Assembly (NCBI GenBank): GCA_009103225.1
Contig: RHPI01002533.1
Location: forward strand, 152,841 to 216,840
Origin: Chlorokybus atmophyticus
Lineage: Eukaryota > Streptophyta > Chlorokybophyceae > Chlorokybales > Chlorokybaceae
DNA length: 64,000 nucleotides
Direction: 5' to 3'
A model generated the notes under the pieces. That model saw only the letters and a list, made by a program, of their open reading frames with translations. It had not been told where the DNA came from and made no database searches. Made by a program: the position numbers and the translations under genes. Below are positions 22,058 to 34,286 of the stretch, one piece after another; position 1 is the stretch's first letter; each line of letters starts with the position of its first letter.

Positions 22058-24057
22058 ATGAGTCGAGCCAGCAGCCGCACCATTTATGTCGGCAACTTGC
22101 CTGGTGATGTGCGGGAGCGCGAGATCGAAGACCTGTTCTACAAGGTGTGTTGCATGCAAATTGCATGGACCATGATGCCATCTGGCGACTTTCGAAACCA
22201 GGGTTAGGCTCTGGTACTTGTGTGCGTGAGTCTTGGACTCACAGGCTATTTTGTAAGTGCACTCGCTGAATTTGTTGTTATGTATTACAGTATGGGCGCA
22301 TCATTGAGATTGACTTGAAGCTTCCCCCCCGCCCACCTGGCTACTGCTTCATTGAGGTACACCTCTTGACATCTTCACCTCAACAGCTGCTAGCACTGGT
22401 TCACAAAGAGACATGCTTTGCGTGTAGTTTGAAGATCCTCGAGATGCTGAAGACGCCATTAGGGGCCGCGATGGATATGACTTTGACGGCAACAAGCTCA
22501 GGGTATGGCATGCTTGCCATGGTGTGTCGTAGTATGCTGTAGAGTGTGCGTTATGGATGCCACTGGCATTACAGTGCCTTTGGCTCATCTGCTTGCGTTC
22601 ACCGTTGTACTGTGCATCACCTATAGGTGAGCGCCAAGAGAGGCAATCGCTTCGACAGAGTGCGTCATTGCAAATTACTTTAGTGAAGGCACGCACCGGA
22701 CCATTTTGCAAACCACAGCAGTGGTACAATCTGTTCTTTTGTGGCTGTCAGGTGGAACTGGCACATGGTGGATCGCGAGGCGGAGGAGGTGGACACGGTG
22801 ATGGTTATCGTGGTGACCGCTTCAATTCTGGACGTGTTGGTGGGATCTCGCGCCATTCCGAGTTTCGGGGTACAGTTTCTGCACATTTGGTTATGCTTGT
22901 GCCGCGTGTGTCATGACCGCCTGTATCAGGCACTGATGTTGACATCTTGTTTGCCTTGTACAGTAATCGTCAGCAACCTACCACCTTCAGCATCATGGCA
23001 AGACCTTAAGGTTTGCTGCTGCTACTGCGCTTACTTAATGTTTCTGCAGGATCAAGCCAATCTGACATTGGCATGCATCATGTCAGGACCACATGCGCAA
23101 GGCTGGCGATGTGTGCTTTGCACAGGTGTTCAAGGATGGCGCAGGTAGTCATGTGTACAATCTTAATTGTGTGCGTGTGCCTGTGTGTGGGTCACATGCT
23201 GACATGGGGCTGTGATTAGCAGGCATGGCAGGCATAGTGGATTACAACACTGCAGAGGACATGAAGTATGCCGTGAAGAAGCTAGATGACTCGGAGTTCC
23301 GCAACCCGTTCGCCAGAACATACATTCGGGTATGATAAGCACTGCATGTGATGGTTTTGAACTGGAAGGACTCAGGTATCACTTCTGTTCAGGTGAGGGA
23401 GGAAAAAAGCAGTGGCAATCGTGGCAGGTATTGCTGCAGTTATGCCCTGTGACATAGTAGTTCATTCGTATGGCGGGTTGGTAAATGCATCAGTTATGTT
23501 AGTATTAACCTTATGTCATTTCAAACTGCAGGAGCCGTTCTCCTCGCAAGAGCAAGCGCTCGTATTCCCGCAGCGCGTCAAGGTGAGCATCTTGCAACGT
23601 GAGCTGCATAGTACTGTTGCAGATGCAATTGGTTGACATGTTGCCACGGTGTGTTCAGGTCACGTTCCCGCTCTCGGTCGCGGTCGCGGTCACAAAAGCG
23701 CTCGGTAATTACTGTTGCTTGGTGCATGTAGCGCCATGCATGCCACACCCTATGACGAATATTGATTTCACTATAGTATTGACATTTAAGTTGCTGGCAT
23801 GTGTTCTGCAGCCATCAGCGTCAAGGAGCAGAAGCAAGAGTCCCAGCAAGAGCCGCAGCAAGAGCCGTAGCAGGAGCCCTGCAAGTAAGAGCCGCAGTCC
23901 GTCTCCTGCGGCAAAGCGAAGCCCAAGTCCAGCTGCAAATGTAAGCACTTGCAGCTGGACTGCGGCATTACTCCTTGAGTTACTCATGCGCTGCACTGAC
24001 TGAGTTTGCATGCAGGGTGTGGATGACAACCAGCGCAGCCCGTCACCTGCAGCCTAA
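22058..24057 (+). CDS. SR splicing factor, SF2/ASF (plant SR34) type
   Basis: Twelve exons (22058-22144, 22291-22356, 22428-22502, 22752-22869, 22964-23010, 23087-23144, 23223-23329, 23393-23427, 23532-23582, 23659-23704, 23812-23940, 24016-24057) join to 286 residues. RRM1 carries [13 protein letters not shown] (RNP2) and [11 protein letters not shown] (RNP1). A Gly-rich hinge ([17 protein letters not shown]) leads to a pseudo-RRM with [17 protein letters not shown]. Its SWQDLKD heptapeptide is the signature of the SF2/ASF subfamily. The tail is an RS domain with many SR/SP dipeptides. Such nuclear proteins select splice sites and are controlled by SR-kinase phosphorylation of the tail. Splitting of the RS domain into several small exons offers room for alternative splicing. 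Confidence 0.95.
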
Positions 24058-25248
24058 AGATGTAGGCACTGTAGATACGTTAGTCCTGCCTCCCCGAGTG
24101 AGCAGTTTCCTTCCCTAGGCGCGAGCGAGTCGCTGTTGGTCTGGAGCGCAAGGAACTTGCTTTTTAACTTGCAACCTTGGGGTAGTTGGTTTCTTGTCTG
24201 TGCACCCACATGCTGCCTTGCAGCAGTAGAAATCAAGCGAAGCTTATGGCAGTGCCACAAGGTTTACTCGCCTGGTTTCAGAATGCTTACACACATGCGC
24301 TTATGGCTGTTTTCTTAATGCACTAGTAACCGCATTGCATAAAGCGATAAACTGTCAGGCCATGATGTTGTTTCGCTCCTATTGCGGTTTTCTTATGACC
24401 ACTGGCCTGCTGAGGTACATAACATACCAAATTAGTGTATAACGTTGTGAAACAGTCTATAGGGTACAGTACTGAAACAGCAAGTAGGCAATGGCAAGGC
24501 AACCACAAACTAGAGCCATGGGCTGGGCTGCTATGTGCCACGCAGAGTTGGATGGTCCCCACGCCAACGTCAGCGCCCAAGTTTACTTGGGGAGAGCAAG
24601 GGGAGCGCAGGGTGGGGCGGTCAAAGGCAGAGGCAAGACCTGCAAGTAGACCCACGACGAGGAATCTCGACGCGGACTTCACAATGCTCTACACCCCTGC
24701 CTCCTCTGCCGCCATAGTACACGATCTTGTACCCTTGCAGCGGCCTTTGGTACATGTACCTGGGTGTTGTTGGATTGGATTGGTGTGGTTGTGTGTGGCT
24801 TGATCTGAGCTTAGTGCATTAGGGGCTGTAGTTGCATTCGTTGCAGTTGTTGCACAGACGCCAATGGACGCACCAACACCAGATGCGGACATTCAAGTGC
24901 AAGTGGTCAACACCGACTAGAAGGAGGTGGAGCGCCATGTGCTGCGCGCTCACTACCAGCTCCCTCTTCCAACTCATCACAAAATCAGGGAGAAACGTGT
25001 TGCTTTGCTGGGCTTAACTGATGATCTATAATTCATAATCTAAGCCCTACTTAACTCGCCCATGTTATCTATGTCATGTACTTATCACGTTGGTCTAACC
25101 AGTGCCGCAGCTTTCAAACGTTTCAAGCAACATGCACAGGCTGCCTACGTTGCTAGAGCTACACCGCTTGAAAAAATGTTGTTGCACATGGGCATGCTGG
25201 CGCGGGGAAACTCAGCAGTAAAGTACGTCCCCTTTTACCCGTGTGCTG
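24058..25248. other. Stretch with weak exon-like blocks only
   Basis: The left part is probably the 3' UTR of the SR gene. Two plus-strand blocks look slightly coding: about 24540-24720 (PTPTSAPKFTWGEQGERRVG) and about 24850-25028 (TPMDAPTPDADIQVQVV, then after a TAG RAHYQLPLPTHHKIREKRVA). I do not recognise either. They may be the end of a small gene or a gene fragment broken by a stop at about 24918. Confidence 0.3.
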
Positions 25249-25610
25249 ATATTCAAGATGGACGAGCAGGCTAGTAAACCCATGCACGTCAACGTGAGCG
25301 CAGCTGAATTCAAGCTCTGCGCACCGCTTCATCACAAGGGTACAATAAAAAACCCGAGGGTATGCCACATGCTCGAAATTCTTTCACTCGTGCACGCATG
25401 GAAGTGCGTGAACGTGCTGTTGCATTACGACCACAACGTCCCTTGTCACTCATGCTAATGTTGCTGAAGCACACAGCCTCTGCAGATGTGCCATTAGAAC
25501 CACGCTATCATGCGGCCATCATGGGGGTCTTGAAAAAGGCCAATGCCAAGCACCCACGGACACGCAGCACTATCACAGAAAAATATACCGCATTAAAAGC
25601 TTGCGCATGA
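25249..25610 (+). pseudogene. Unidentified broken coding fragment beside the RT element
   Basis: Two overlapping plus-strand frames look coding in succession. The first has MDEQASKPMHVNVSAAEFKL and CAPLHHKGTIKNPR. After a frame change near 25360 the second has RMEVRERAVALRPQRPLSLM and VLKKANAKHPRTRSTITEKY and ends at 25610. I do not recognise the protein. Its closeness to the decayed reverse-transcriptase element suggests an upstream open frame of that element, but this is inference. Confidence 0.35.
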
Positions 25611-25751
25611 GTTTGAAACAGGAAACTACCAGCTGCTGCATGCAGTGCATAGCGCCGTAGCTTCCTTCCTCTATAACTAAACGTTAGGGTTGCCTAGGTT
25701 GGGGTTGAGCAGTGGTTTGAGAATCCCCGACAACTGTCTCAAGGTCGATCG

Positions 25752-25823
25752 AAAACTACCCTTACTCATCTTAATAGCCTCCTCTCGCGAGAGGAGGCTA
25801 TTAAGATGAGTAAGGGTAGTTTT
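25752..25823. repeat. 72-bp perfect palindrome
   Basis: Two 36-base arms meet with no loop at 25787/25788 (centre TCTCGCGAGA). The left arm starts AAAACTACCCTTACTCATC and the right arm is its exact reverse complement. The intact symmetry indicates recent origin or active maintenance. Confidence 0.95.
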
Positions 25824-26394
25824 TAATACGAACGCATGCTTGTGACATGCAAGTTTTTAGAGTCCCGTAGCTGATGTACTGGGGTTACAAACTATCTTAA
25901 GAACTCCGCACGTGCAGAATACCACAGCAGCCAGCATGCGGCGTACCTAAAAAGACCTTATGCTGGTCTGAAGTTATAACCGCACTGTGCGTAACATATG
26001 CCTTTTATATCAAGAGTACATCACATTGCTGTCTACATCATACTCACAAGTAGATATCCACCCTATAGATAGGGTTGCCGTTGAAGACCTCGCGTGAGCC
26101 GATCAGAGCTTAGATATTATACGATAAGGTTCTCAACGATAAGGTACCTAGCGACGAGGAACCTAACTTGATATCTGACTATAATGATCGCATATATGAA
26201 ATGCGACACCAAATAGGCTTGATAGGCGACTTTACACCCATTAGGACTTGCCAAAGCCAAAGTGAATTATCATCAGCTTTTATAAGCGAGGAACCGTAAA
26301 AAAAGGTATAAATAAGCTTTTTATATACTTATTCATACAAGATGTGTCATTTGGGTAGCAATAATACCCCTATTAGTATTGCTCCCGTCACACT

Positions 26395-28123
26395 ATGGGC
26401 AGAGTTTTTATTAACAGGTCATCGTTGGCGACAAGCACGACGGTGCAGCAGTATCGGATGGCCTTGGACAACACCTGTGCTTGTTCAAGCCCTGGACTAG
26501 TGACCCACATGCATGACACTTTGCAGCATATCCTATCATGTGACACATCCATTGCGAAGTCCATCACATCGCAGGGCTTGCTCGATTGCGGTGTTAAGTT
26601 CAGTTCAAATGTTATGGCTCCTGCTACAGCGTGTCTAGCATCTTTGCTAGCAGGTGTGCAGAACTACACAATGGCCCTGGCACAAGCAAAATACCAGCCA
26701 GGACTACTGCAGCATTGGGTACATGAAATTTCAAGCATGCTACAAGACAAGGTGCAGTCGTTGCCAGTTAGTGCTAATGTCCGGCACCACTTGCAACTAT
26801 TATCTGCTGACCATGCCGTCATACGCACTTTGCAAGACCATCTGATCATCACACTGATAAATAAGATAGCAAATGCATTTGCATTCGTGTGCAAGTTCTA
26901 TATTCTAATTGTACTGCATGCTGAATTGGCAACGCCTACTTATAACCGGGTTATCAATCAGACTGCAGCACAGGTGCTGGCTACACAAGATGCCTTCAAC
27001 AGGCAACATGAGTTCACGACCGCATAGAATGGGAACGCCATGCTGCCTCACATCTACATGATGGCAAAGATGCACAAAAACCCTCCCAAATTGCGGTTCA
27101 GCGCCGGCTTTTGATACATCACTTACTGTGTGTGTCCGTGTGGTTGACTCGTGCTACAAGTTCATTACACTAGTCAATAATGATGTTTAGGTGGAAAGCG
27201 TGCAGGACCCCAAAGTGCAACAGTCATTGGTGCTACAATCTTTAAAGGCATTAAGCGTTGGCTGCAATTCTTCAACACAACCCATATGGCGCAGCAAAAA
27301 CAATAACCGGTATACCTTGCTACTTATGACTTCACTACGCTTTACACGTGCAATAAGCATGCCGAGCTGCTGGTGCGGATGCATATCTAATCAGTGCTGT
27401 TTTTCAGTATCAACTCACGACAACTTGTGCTAACACTTTGCATGTTGCTGTCTTGAATGATGAGGTTTCATAAAGGGCTTTGAGCTACACTATTATTGCA
27501 GAGGGCCAGACCAAGATCTTCACAGCAGAGAGGTTGCATGCTTTGTTAACGTACGTGGTACATAATCTGTTTATACGCACCGTGGAGGATAGGATGCACC
27601 AACAGGTGATTGGCATCCCTATTGCAATAGCGCCGGAGTCTACATCACCAACAATGTCCTGACATCACTGGGATCTGATTGGTTACGGTTATTGAAGCCC
27701 TTAATGCCACGCCCTATGTTTGTGCAATATGCTCATGGCATTTTTTGTTTTGTTGATGACTTACTGGTTGCTAGCTTATCGAACTTTGCTAACGTGATGT
27801 ATCAGACAGATACATCATTAACGGAAGGCTCTTACCCGTTTAAAATGCTGACCCTAGCATGCACCGCTCCGGGAGTACAGTTGCCTTTGCCTTGGACATG
27901 TTAGATCTTTCAAACTGCTGACATTGGTCTTATGACACGCATGTACAGCAAGAGACAAGAACCTGCCTTTGCCCAAGTGCCCCTCATGCGAGCACCACAC
28001 CCGGCATCCAACATTGCAAGGGCAATCAAGCAGAAGGTGGTGATGTTCCAATGCTTTCGGTTTGTGAGACTCTCCACGTACGGAGCCCATTCCTACGGAG
28101 TGCACACGCCTATTGGATGACAT
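26395..28123 (+). mobile_element. Decayed reverse-transcriptase retroelement (possibly Penelope-like)
   Basis: Fragments of one reverse transcriptase lie in order on the plus strand but in changing frames. The first open block is 26395-27027, ending near a NAFAFVCK motif. Then come MMAKMHKNPPKLRF (about 27059-27100), DFTTLYT (about 27328-27348), QQVIGIPI (about 27600), the catalytic FVDDLLVAS (about 27749-27775) and APHPASNIARAIK (about 27990-28030). Order and motifs fit the fingers, palm and thumb of a reverse transcriptase of the kind with KxHKxP and SNIA-type signatures, seen in Penelope-like and some protist elements. Several frameshifts and stops separate the blocks, so it is inactive. 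No LTR, GIY-YIG endonuclease or clear terminus was found. Confidence 0.65.
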
Positions 28124-28440
28124 GCAGGCTATGGGCTACAACAGGCGCACGTTGCTGTCACGCCTGAGGGCAGCTCTGTGGACCAGGCCAGGGTATGCGT
28201 TTGACTGCACCTATTAGGTGCCTATAGTACATGCACCTGTTTCAGCTCGTTGTCGGCACCACCGCAAGTCAAGTGATACAGGTAGGGCAAGTAAGTGTAT
28301 GTGCATATACCGGTGGGGAGCACTTCATGCCCGCTGCTATGTTACGTGCAATGACTCCATTGCTATGACCTGTGATAAAACTAACGGGTCTATGGGCCAA
28401 TTGCCCTGCAGCCGTTGTGCGTTGTAAGTTGTCGCGCAAG

Positions 28441-28442
<2 letters not shown>

Positions 28443-28487
<45 letters not shown>
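28443..28487. repeat. (TA)n microsatellite
   Basis: An uninterrupted TA dinucleotide run of about 45 bases, shortly after the decayed reverse-transcriptase element. Confidence 0.95.
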
Positions 28488-28489
<2 letters not shown>

Positions 28490-28499
28490 AGTGCGTACA

Positions 28500-31400
28500 A
28501 AACCCTATTGTCCGCGGGGGCTGGTTTGCAAGAAGTCCGCATGGTCATCGTCATAGTCATCGTCTTGGGCCTAACCTCTCCCTCTCCCTTCTCCTCCCTC
28601 TTTGTGCACTTCTGCAGGTACAGCCCTCCTCCCCTTCACAGCCGTCCTTGCTTGCCTGCCTGCTAGTCCTTCCATCACTTGCACTTAGACCAGCCCCGCT
28701 AGCTGTAGTTGTTGTGGTTGTGCGTGGTGTTGGTGGTTAATGTGATGGCTTGTGTGCGGTGTGTATATTTATTTAAGGCCCCTCTACTTTCCTTATGCCA
28801 CACAGCACGAACATGTAGCGGGCACTGCATTGCATGCTCCCCATAGATGCCCTCACTTACGTCACCTCGTTCTACGGGGACACGAGCATTGTGAACAACT
28901 AGTTATAAGCATAATTAAACATGTAACGTGGCTTGTTCCATGATGCTGCCATCAACTTTAATGGTGCCATGTATTGTAGCCCATGACGCTTATGTGTTGC
29001 AGCAACTTCTGTTTTATTATCCACATATCGTGGCCATCTCTCGTAAATAGAGTGGCCACTATGTGGACAAACGCATGATGCAAAAGCATTAAGATACCAT
29101 GACATCATTTATGCACTACGCGCAATATCAATTCAACACTGTTAAATGCAGGGTGGGGAGCTCTTTAAATGGGGATGTCAGCGAATTGTGGCTTCCAAAC
29201 TATACAGTGAATTTTGCCAATGTACAAGAGATGCAACAGGGATTTCCATCATGCAAGTGCATGCACGCCTTCACTCAATGTCATGGCATGCAAGCATTAA
29301 CACAATCACACATACACGACCAACAGGCGCAACCTCATTATATAAATATTAAGTAGTTCATCTGTATATCTACCACCCAATAACCACTCACCACATAGGT
29401 CCGTCACGCATGCATATAGTCTGTTGGGTAATGCACACTCATGCATAGTTGTTACAAAATGAGGGTGTTCTACTAGGTCACATCAGCAAAGGACGCTAAT
29501 GGATGAGAATTTAATATGGATTTATGCTACAACTGTAAGAACCGTCATGCACACACCCACGCATACAACTGGCAGGACGATACGGGCGAACTCAATTTTG
29601 CAACGAATTTGCTATTTACTTGCAGCATGCGTGGGTTTGCATGTATGGCAAAAAAGCAAAGGATTACGAGCCATGATGTACACAAAATGCAGACATTTGT
29701 AGTATAGGTATAATCATCGGTTCAGTGTCTTCCGTTGGCGCGATGGTGCCAACCCAACAGCTTTTTACTAGCGTATGGCAACCGTTGTGTTATGAGCTGC
29801 CTGGCATGATGGCAAACACCTTGTTCCGCAGCGCGTTGTGCGTGGCGACGCACGGTGATTACGACTTTTGTAAGCAAGAACCAATATACTTATAGCACTT
29901 GGTATACGTACACACATTGTGTGTGACCATACGGGAAAATGTATGCCATATAATGTCGTAAATGGCATTGATTGTGATTGTTACAAAATTCGTACATCGC
30001 AAATGTATGTGTTACAATCTCGCACAATTGATTGTGCGAACTGTGTATGTATTCACGATGAGTGTATAGCTTTCTTATGTTAAAATAACACGTATAGTTG
30101 TTTGTTTTCTATCGAGATGACATATCGATGTAATTCACAATGTATGTAGCTTATCTCATATCTCTCAGCTTGCTAATATTAAACTTACACATATACATAC
30201 TAATGTTTGCAATTGTTTTCAATCTTAATGTATTATAGGATGATTCTTAATGACAATTTTAAAGTCATTTATTGAACATGCCTAACAGAGCTTGAAGAGG
30301 TTTAAATAGCCATTTTCATGCCTTTGAAACATACTGATACATACTGACTACTTCATTGGGTATCATATTAACTTTGAAGACTCGGAGGTTTTCGCTTATT
30401 TAGTATTCCCATCACAACATCAACTTACTCATCTATGTATTGATAACTTGCATTGAACGCATGCGGTGAGCAGTTTACAAAGGTGGGAACTTTGATGAAG
30501 TAAAATGCGGGATTGAATGGGTCGCAATTTTCATATTTAAAAAGTCACAGTCAAATGGTTTTAAGTTTTGATTGAGATTGCGTGGCCCACGAAAGCCTTG
30601 CCACTCTTGCCAACCACCTTGCCCAGGCTTGCATCAATTGGGAGCCTTGCTATGCACCTTAAATGTGGCAGCCACTTATGGAACCTCATGCTGCATGAGG
30701 TTCCATCAATTTAATTCCATTAGGTTCCATGCAGTGGCACTGCATTGAAGAGGTGTAGTATGGCACTACTACTCTGGCAAGTGCGAATACGGGCTACGCA
30801 CTTCAACTTGCTTGCCCCATCCGCGATAGATGTCAATTTACCACATGAGCCACTAGCATAGTGCTAGCAGCTGAGTAGGTGTTGCCAAGTCCTCAAGCAT
30901 CGTACTTTCGCACAAGTTGCCCTCTATGACAATAACGAGTAGTGACGTCACACTTTGCGACTTGTGTGATTAGTGTAGCAAACAACAAAGCAAGGTGGCA
31001 GATTTATCCTCGTCGGGAGTATTACTAGGGTTAATAAAGGTTGTCAGAAATGCCATCACAAGAATGTCATCAAGTTCATCATCTTTCACACATTGCCACC
31101 ATACATTTTAATTTCGCGGTGCAGTGTAACGTAGCCTACGTTACACTTGAAGCCAACGGCCCATGTGATCGGCGCCGAGTAGTGAGAGGCTGCCTCTCGA
31201 AGGCCTATCTGCCAATAGCCGCATATCTACCAATAGTGGCGATTTTTTCTTTCGTTGCCTTCGTCTACTAAGTTTGCACCGACGACATCGCTCGTATAAG
31301 CCACACACAGCTAGTAGCGCACTGACTTGCTCATATATGAAAAAAATACGATAGTCGGAGGCCGAGCTTGCGCAGCCCGTGTGACATTAATTTGTGACCG

Positions 31401-32610
31401 ATGTTCCATTTTCTGTCCCGGTTTTACCATGCCATCAAAGCGTTCATGAAGCTAAAATTACGACAACGAGACGTCATTCAATTAAGATCATGCACGTATG
31501 AATGGGGCAAACAAAAACTTGATTTGCAAAGTATCAAACTGGTTATTATCTTGATTGTTAATTAATCAGGAGGTTTGTTTTTTTGATCGCGTTCGGAGCC
31601 AAACTCTTAGGGTCTAGCAGGCCCTCCCTACAATGCAGTGTTGCAGGCGCAATATGCTCGCCTAACGAGCAAATTCCACTCGCAAGACTTTTTCCTCGAA
31701 ATAACTTTGACCAGGCGAGTTATTGATTCCCTCCGCAGTGTCAGCTGAAGAGTCAAGTTTGCTTTTAAGGTCAATGCTGACCCGTAAGCTGCCGACCTTC
31801 TTAAACTTGTTGGTTTTTACCTAGGCTTTAGCGGCATTAGCATTTCTCAGGGTTTAGCGTGGCGTATGGGCCGAGATCCTGCTGTTGCTCAGTAGTGCTC
31901 ATGAGCGTTGCGCGGCTGTAAGATCTACACCTAATGCGGTTGGGTTACTGCTGATTAAGCATACCGGTAGCCTACCAGAGGTAATAACTAACTAATGGAC
32001 TCAAGCAACTTGGCAAGGAGGTTATTATGGCAGCAATATGCTTGTGCCATGTATAGGCGTGTGCACCGCCTTGGTCTGCTGGTATAGAGCGCTTGTGTGA
32101 TCTTGTAGCAATTTCAAGTATTACATGTTGACATTGCAAGTTCAAAGCGCTATATACAGCACACGGCGCTAGCGAGCGTCTGCGGCTCTGTTAGATGCAG
32201 TTTGGTAGCATGCTGCACGGCTAGCGGTCAAAGCACAGTTTTTCTACATGCTCCCTCGCCTGCTTCCGCCAGCTGTAGTTTGCTTTGCTTGTTCGAATTA
32301 CAAGTTAGCTTCGTCCACACCGAGTACTGGCATGCTGCGAACGGCTAGCCCACAGCTATTGCGCTGCAACCAACAGTGGTGCTGCTTTATTCCCGCTTTA
32401 TAGTAGACAACTCTCGTTGCTGACGTGCGACAATCTTAATGCTGCAGTTAAAGCAGTGGCCTCCGCTTGCCGCATTACCGTATGTGACCTTATTGTGCAG
32501 CCATTGGATTCTTAGGATGCTCAATGCTGCTTAACGCTTACATGTTCAGACATCCCCAATCAATTTATTATGCTGGACTAAATGTTGTTGCATAAATTGT
32601 GTTGGTAACA
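28500..32610. other. Gene-poor, AT-rich stretch
   Basis: No exon chain, RNA gene or mobile-element core is recognised. From about 29,700 onward the base composition is clearly AT-richer than the left part of the window. A 29-base palindrome (ATGGAACCTCATGC and its complement) lies at about 30,678-30,706. Open frames are short and without motifs. Confidence 0.5.
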
Positions 32611-34255
32611 TACAGTCTACCCTCAATCTAAGCATCGTTGGTACCACCATTTATGTGCTTACAACGTGGTGTGACACCTTCAATGTCATCATATTGTGAC
32701 TACTGCATGTTTACCTCGTTTTAAGCACATGACTACCGCGTGTGCACCTCGATGTAAGCACAACTGGTGCTTAGATTGAGGGAAATTGCTATATGTTTCA
32801 ACATGAAAGCCTTGAGCTCAACTGGTAGCATCAACAGAGCAATCAATACGTACATGAACTTTGCAAATAATACAACATACAACATCATTGCACACACATA
32901 ACAATCAATCAAACTATGCTTACGCTCATAACTCAATGAAAGAACGAACGAATGTTTGCTTGTTTCTTGCGCCCAAAGTTGACCACCGTCATCTTACCCA
33001 ACCTCATTGATACGCGTTGCGTGCTCAATGCATCATCTGCCAAGAATGTTTCAACATTATCATACTTGAATAGCCCTAGCATGCGCACATGATGTCGTGC
33101 TTCACCAAGTGTCACGACGGGAGGCAACACATTTTCTTCATCTTCATCGCTCAACTTCATGGGCTTAATAGGCTCGGGCGTGACCTCAGCAACCAACTCT
33201 TCCAAGCTCATGGCCTGTTCGATTTCCTCTTCTCCTGGCATCTTGATGTACTCTTCAACGGTGAGCTCGCGTGCGCCAAGGTTGAGGTTGCCGATGAGAC
33301 CGCTCAGCTCAGCCACATCCGACACCGATAGTATAGGTGCATGTGCAGTGTGGTCGTCAATGTTGCAGTAGTCTGCCAACCATAATACAGGCAAAATCCT
33401 TGCGTGCCGCCAGCAATTGGCAATGGTTTGCGGCCCAATGTTGTTCAAGCATCCACAACCCACGCAAGGACATGGCGCATGCTTGGCATCAGCTTGGAGA
33501 TCCACACTATCGTATTCACTTGCTGCCACACCAACAACCGCTTCTTATACTGTAGCTTGAAGGCAGCAATAATGCCTTGCATAAGCGGTTAATCTTGGAA
33601 GTTGTGTTGGGAGGAAGGTACACAATGGTAATATTTGAGAGCTTCGCGACGTCCATGCCGTGCAGCTGCTCGCGCTTGATGTCGGGAAGGTTGTAACTGC
33701 TTGCGTTGTCCATGAGCAGCACAATACGCTTGTCGGCAGCCCCATCTGCAAATTGAACTGGTTGATTTACGCTTTGAAGACAAGCGCAGCCACTACTACC
33801 ATGTGCGCATGCATTACAAACAGCACCTCTCAAAAATGGGCTGCTGCATGCACTTCCTTGTGAGTGTAGCAGCACAAGAACGCTGCAAGCAAAACAAGTA
33901 TGAACCTGGACCAAGGCGTCAGCTGAAAGCTTATTGATTATCCCTGAGTTTACCCATGCGGCGCCAGCGCCGCCGCCCGCGAACAACCTGCGCCTGCGCC
34001 TGCTGCGATATTGCTAACATAAATTGCAAGTTGTGGATATCTCATGTACCTTTGATATCCTAGTAACACCCAATGCATGTTAAACTTTGTACCCTCGCTG
34101 TAAGCACAAATGGCACCTTTCAAAGGTGCTTAGATCGAGTGTAATAGTGCTTAAACAGGGGAGTACTTTGGCTGGTGCACGTTGGTGCCAATAGAATATG
34201 TGCTTAAATTGAGGTTGTGCTAAGAACACATGTGGTTATAGCGAGGTTGGACTGT

Positions 34256-34256
<1 letters not shown>
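32611..34256 (-). mobile_element. pogo/Tigger-type DNA transposon with TA target duplications
   Basis: The element proper is 32613-34254 (1,642 bp). Its left end begins CAGTCTACCCTCAATCTAAG and its right end, read inward, begins CAGTCCAACCTCGCTATAAC. These are matching terminal inverted repeats of the pogo/Tigger kind. TA dinucleotides at 32611-32612 and 34255-34256 are the expected target-site duplication. Subterminal copies of TAAGCAC/GTGCTTA in inverted pairs occur near both ends (about 32749-32783 and 34093-34140). Inside is only the C-terminal half of a transposase on the minus strand, so the copy is shortened and non-autonomous. Confidence 0.85.
32936..33986 (-). pseudogene. Broken pogo/Tigger transposase (DDE_1), C-terminal half
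   Basis: The minus-strand frame from 33986 reads VLLMDNASSYNLPDIKREQL and then SNITIVYLPPNTTSKI, the second catalytic Asp and the PPNTTS block of the DDE_1 fold. The expected QPLDQG-type continuation is disturbed by a frameshift near 33595, after which GIIAAFKLQYKKRLLVW appears in another frame. A further shift near 33530 leads to the long tail frame 33529-32936 (IGPQTIANCWRHARILPV, then an acidic region). The N-terminal CENP-B-like DNA-binding domains and first catalytic Asp are absent. The protein cannot be functional as it stands. Confidence 0.8.

Positions 34257-34286
<30 letters not shown>

Noticed and set aside
32933-33529. A 198-codon minus-strand frame considered as a separate host gene
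   Set aside because: It lies between the terminal repeats of the pogo/Tigger element and continues the transposase after a frameshift, so it is part of that pseudogene.
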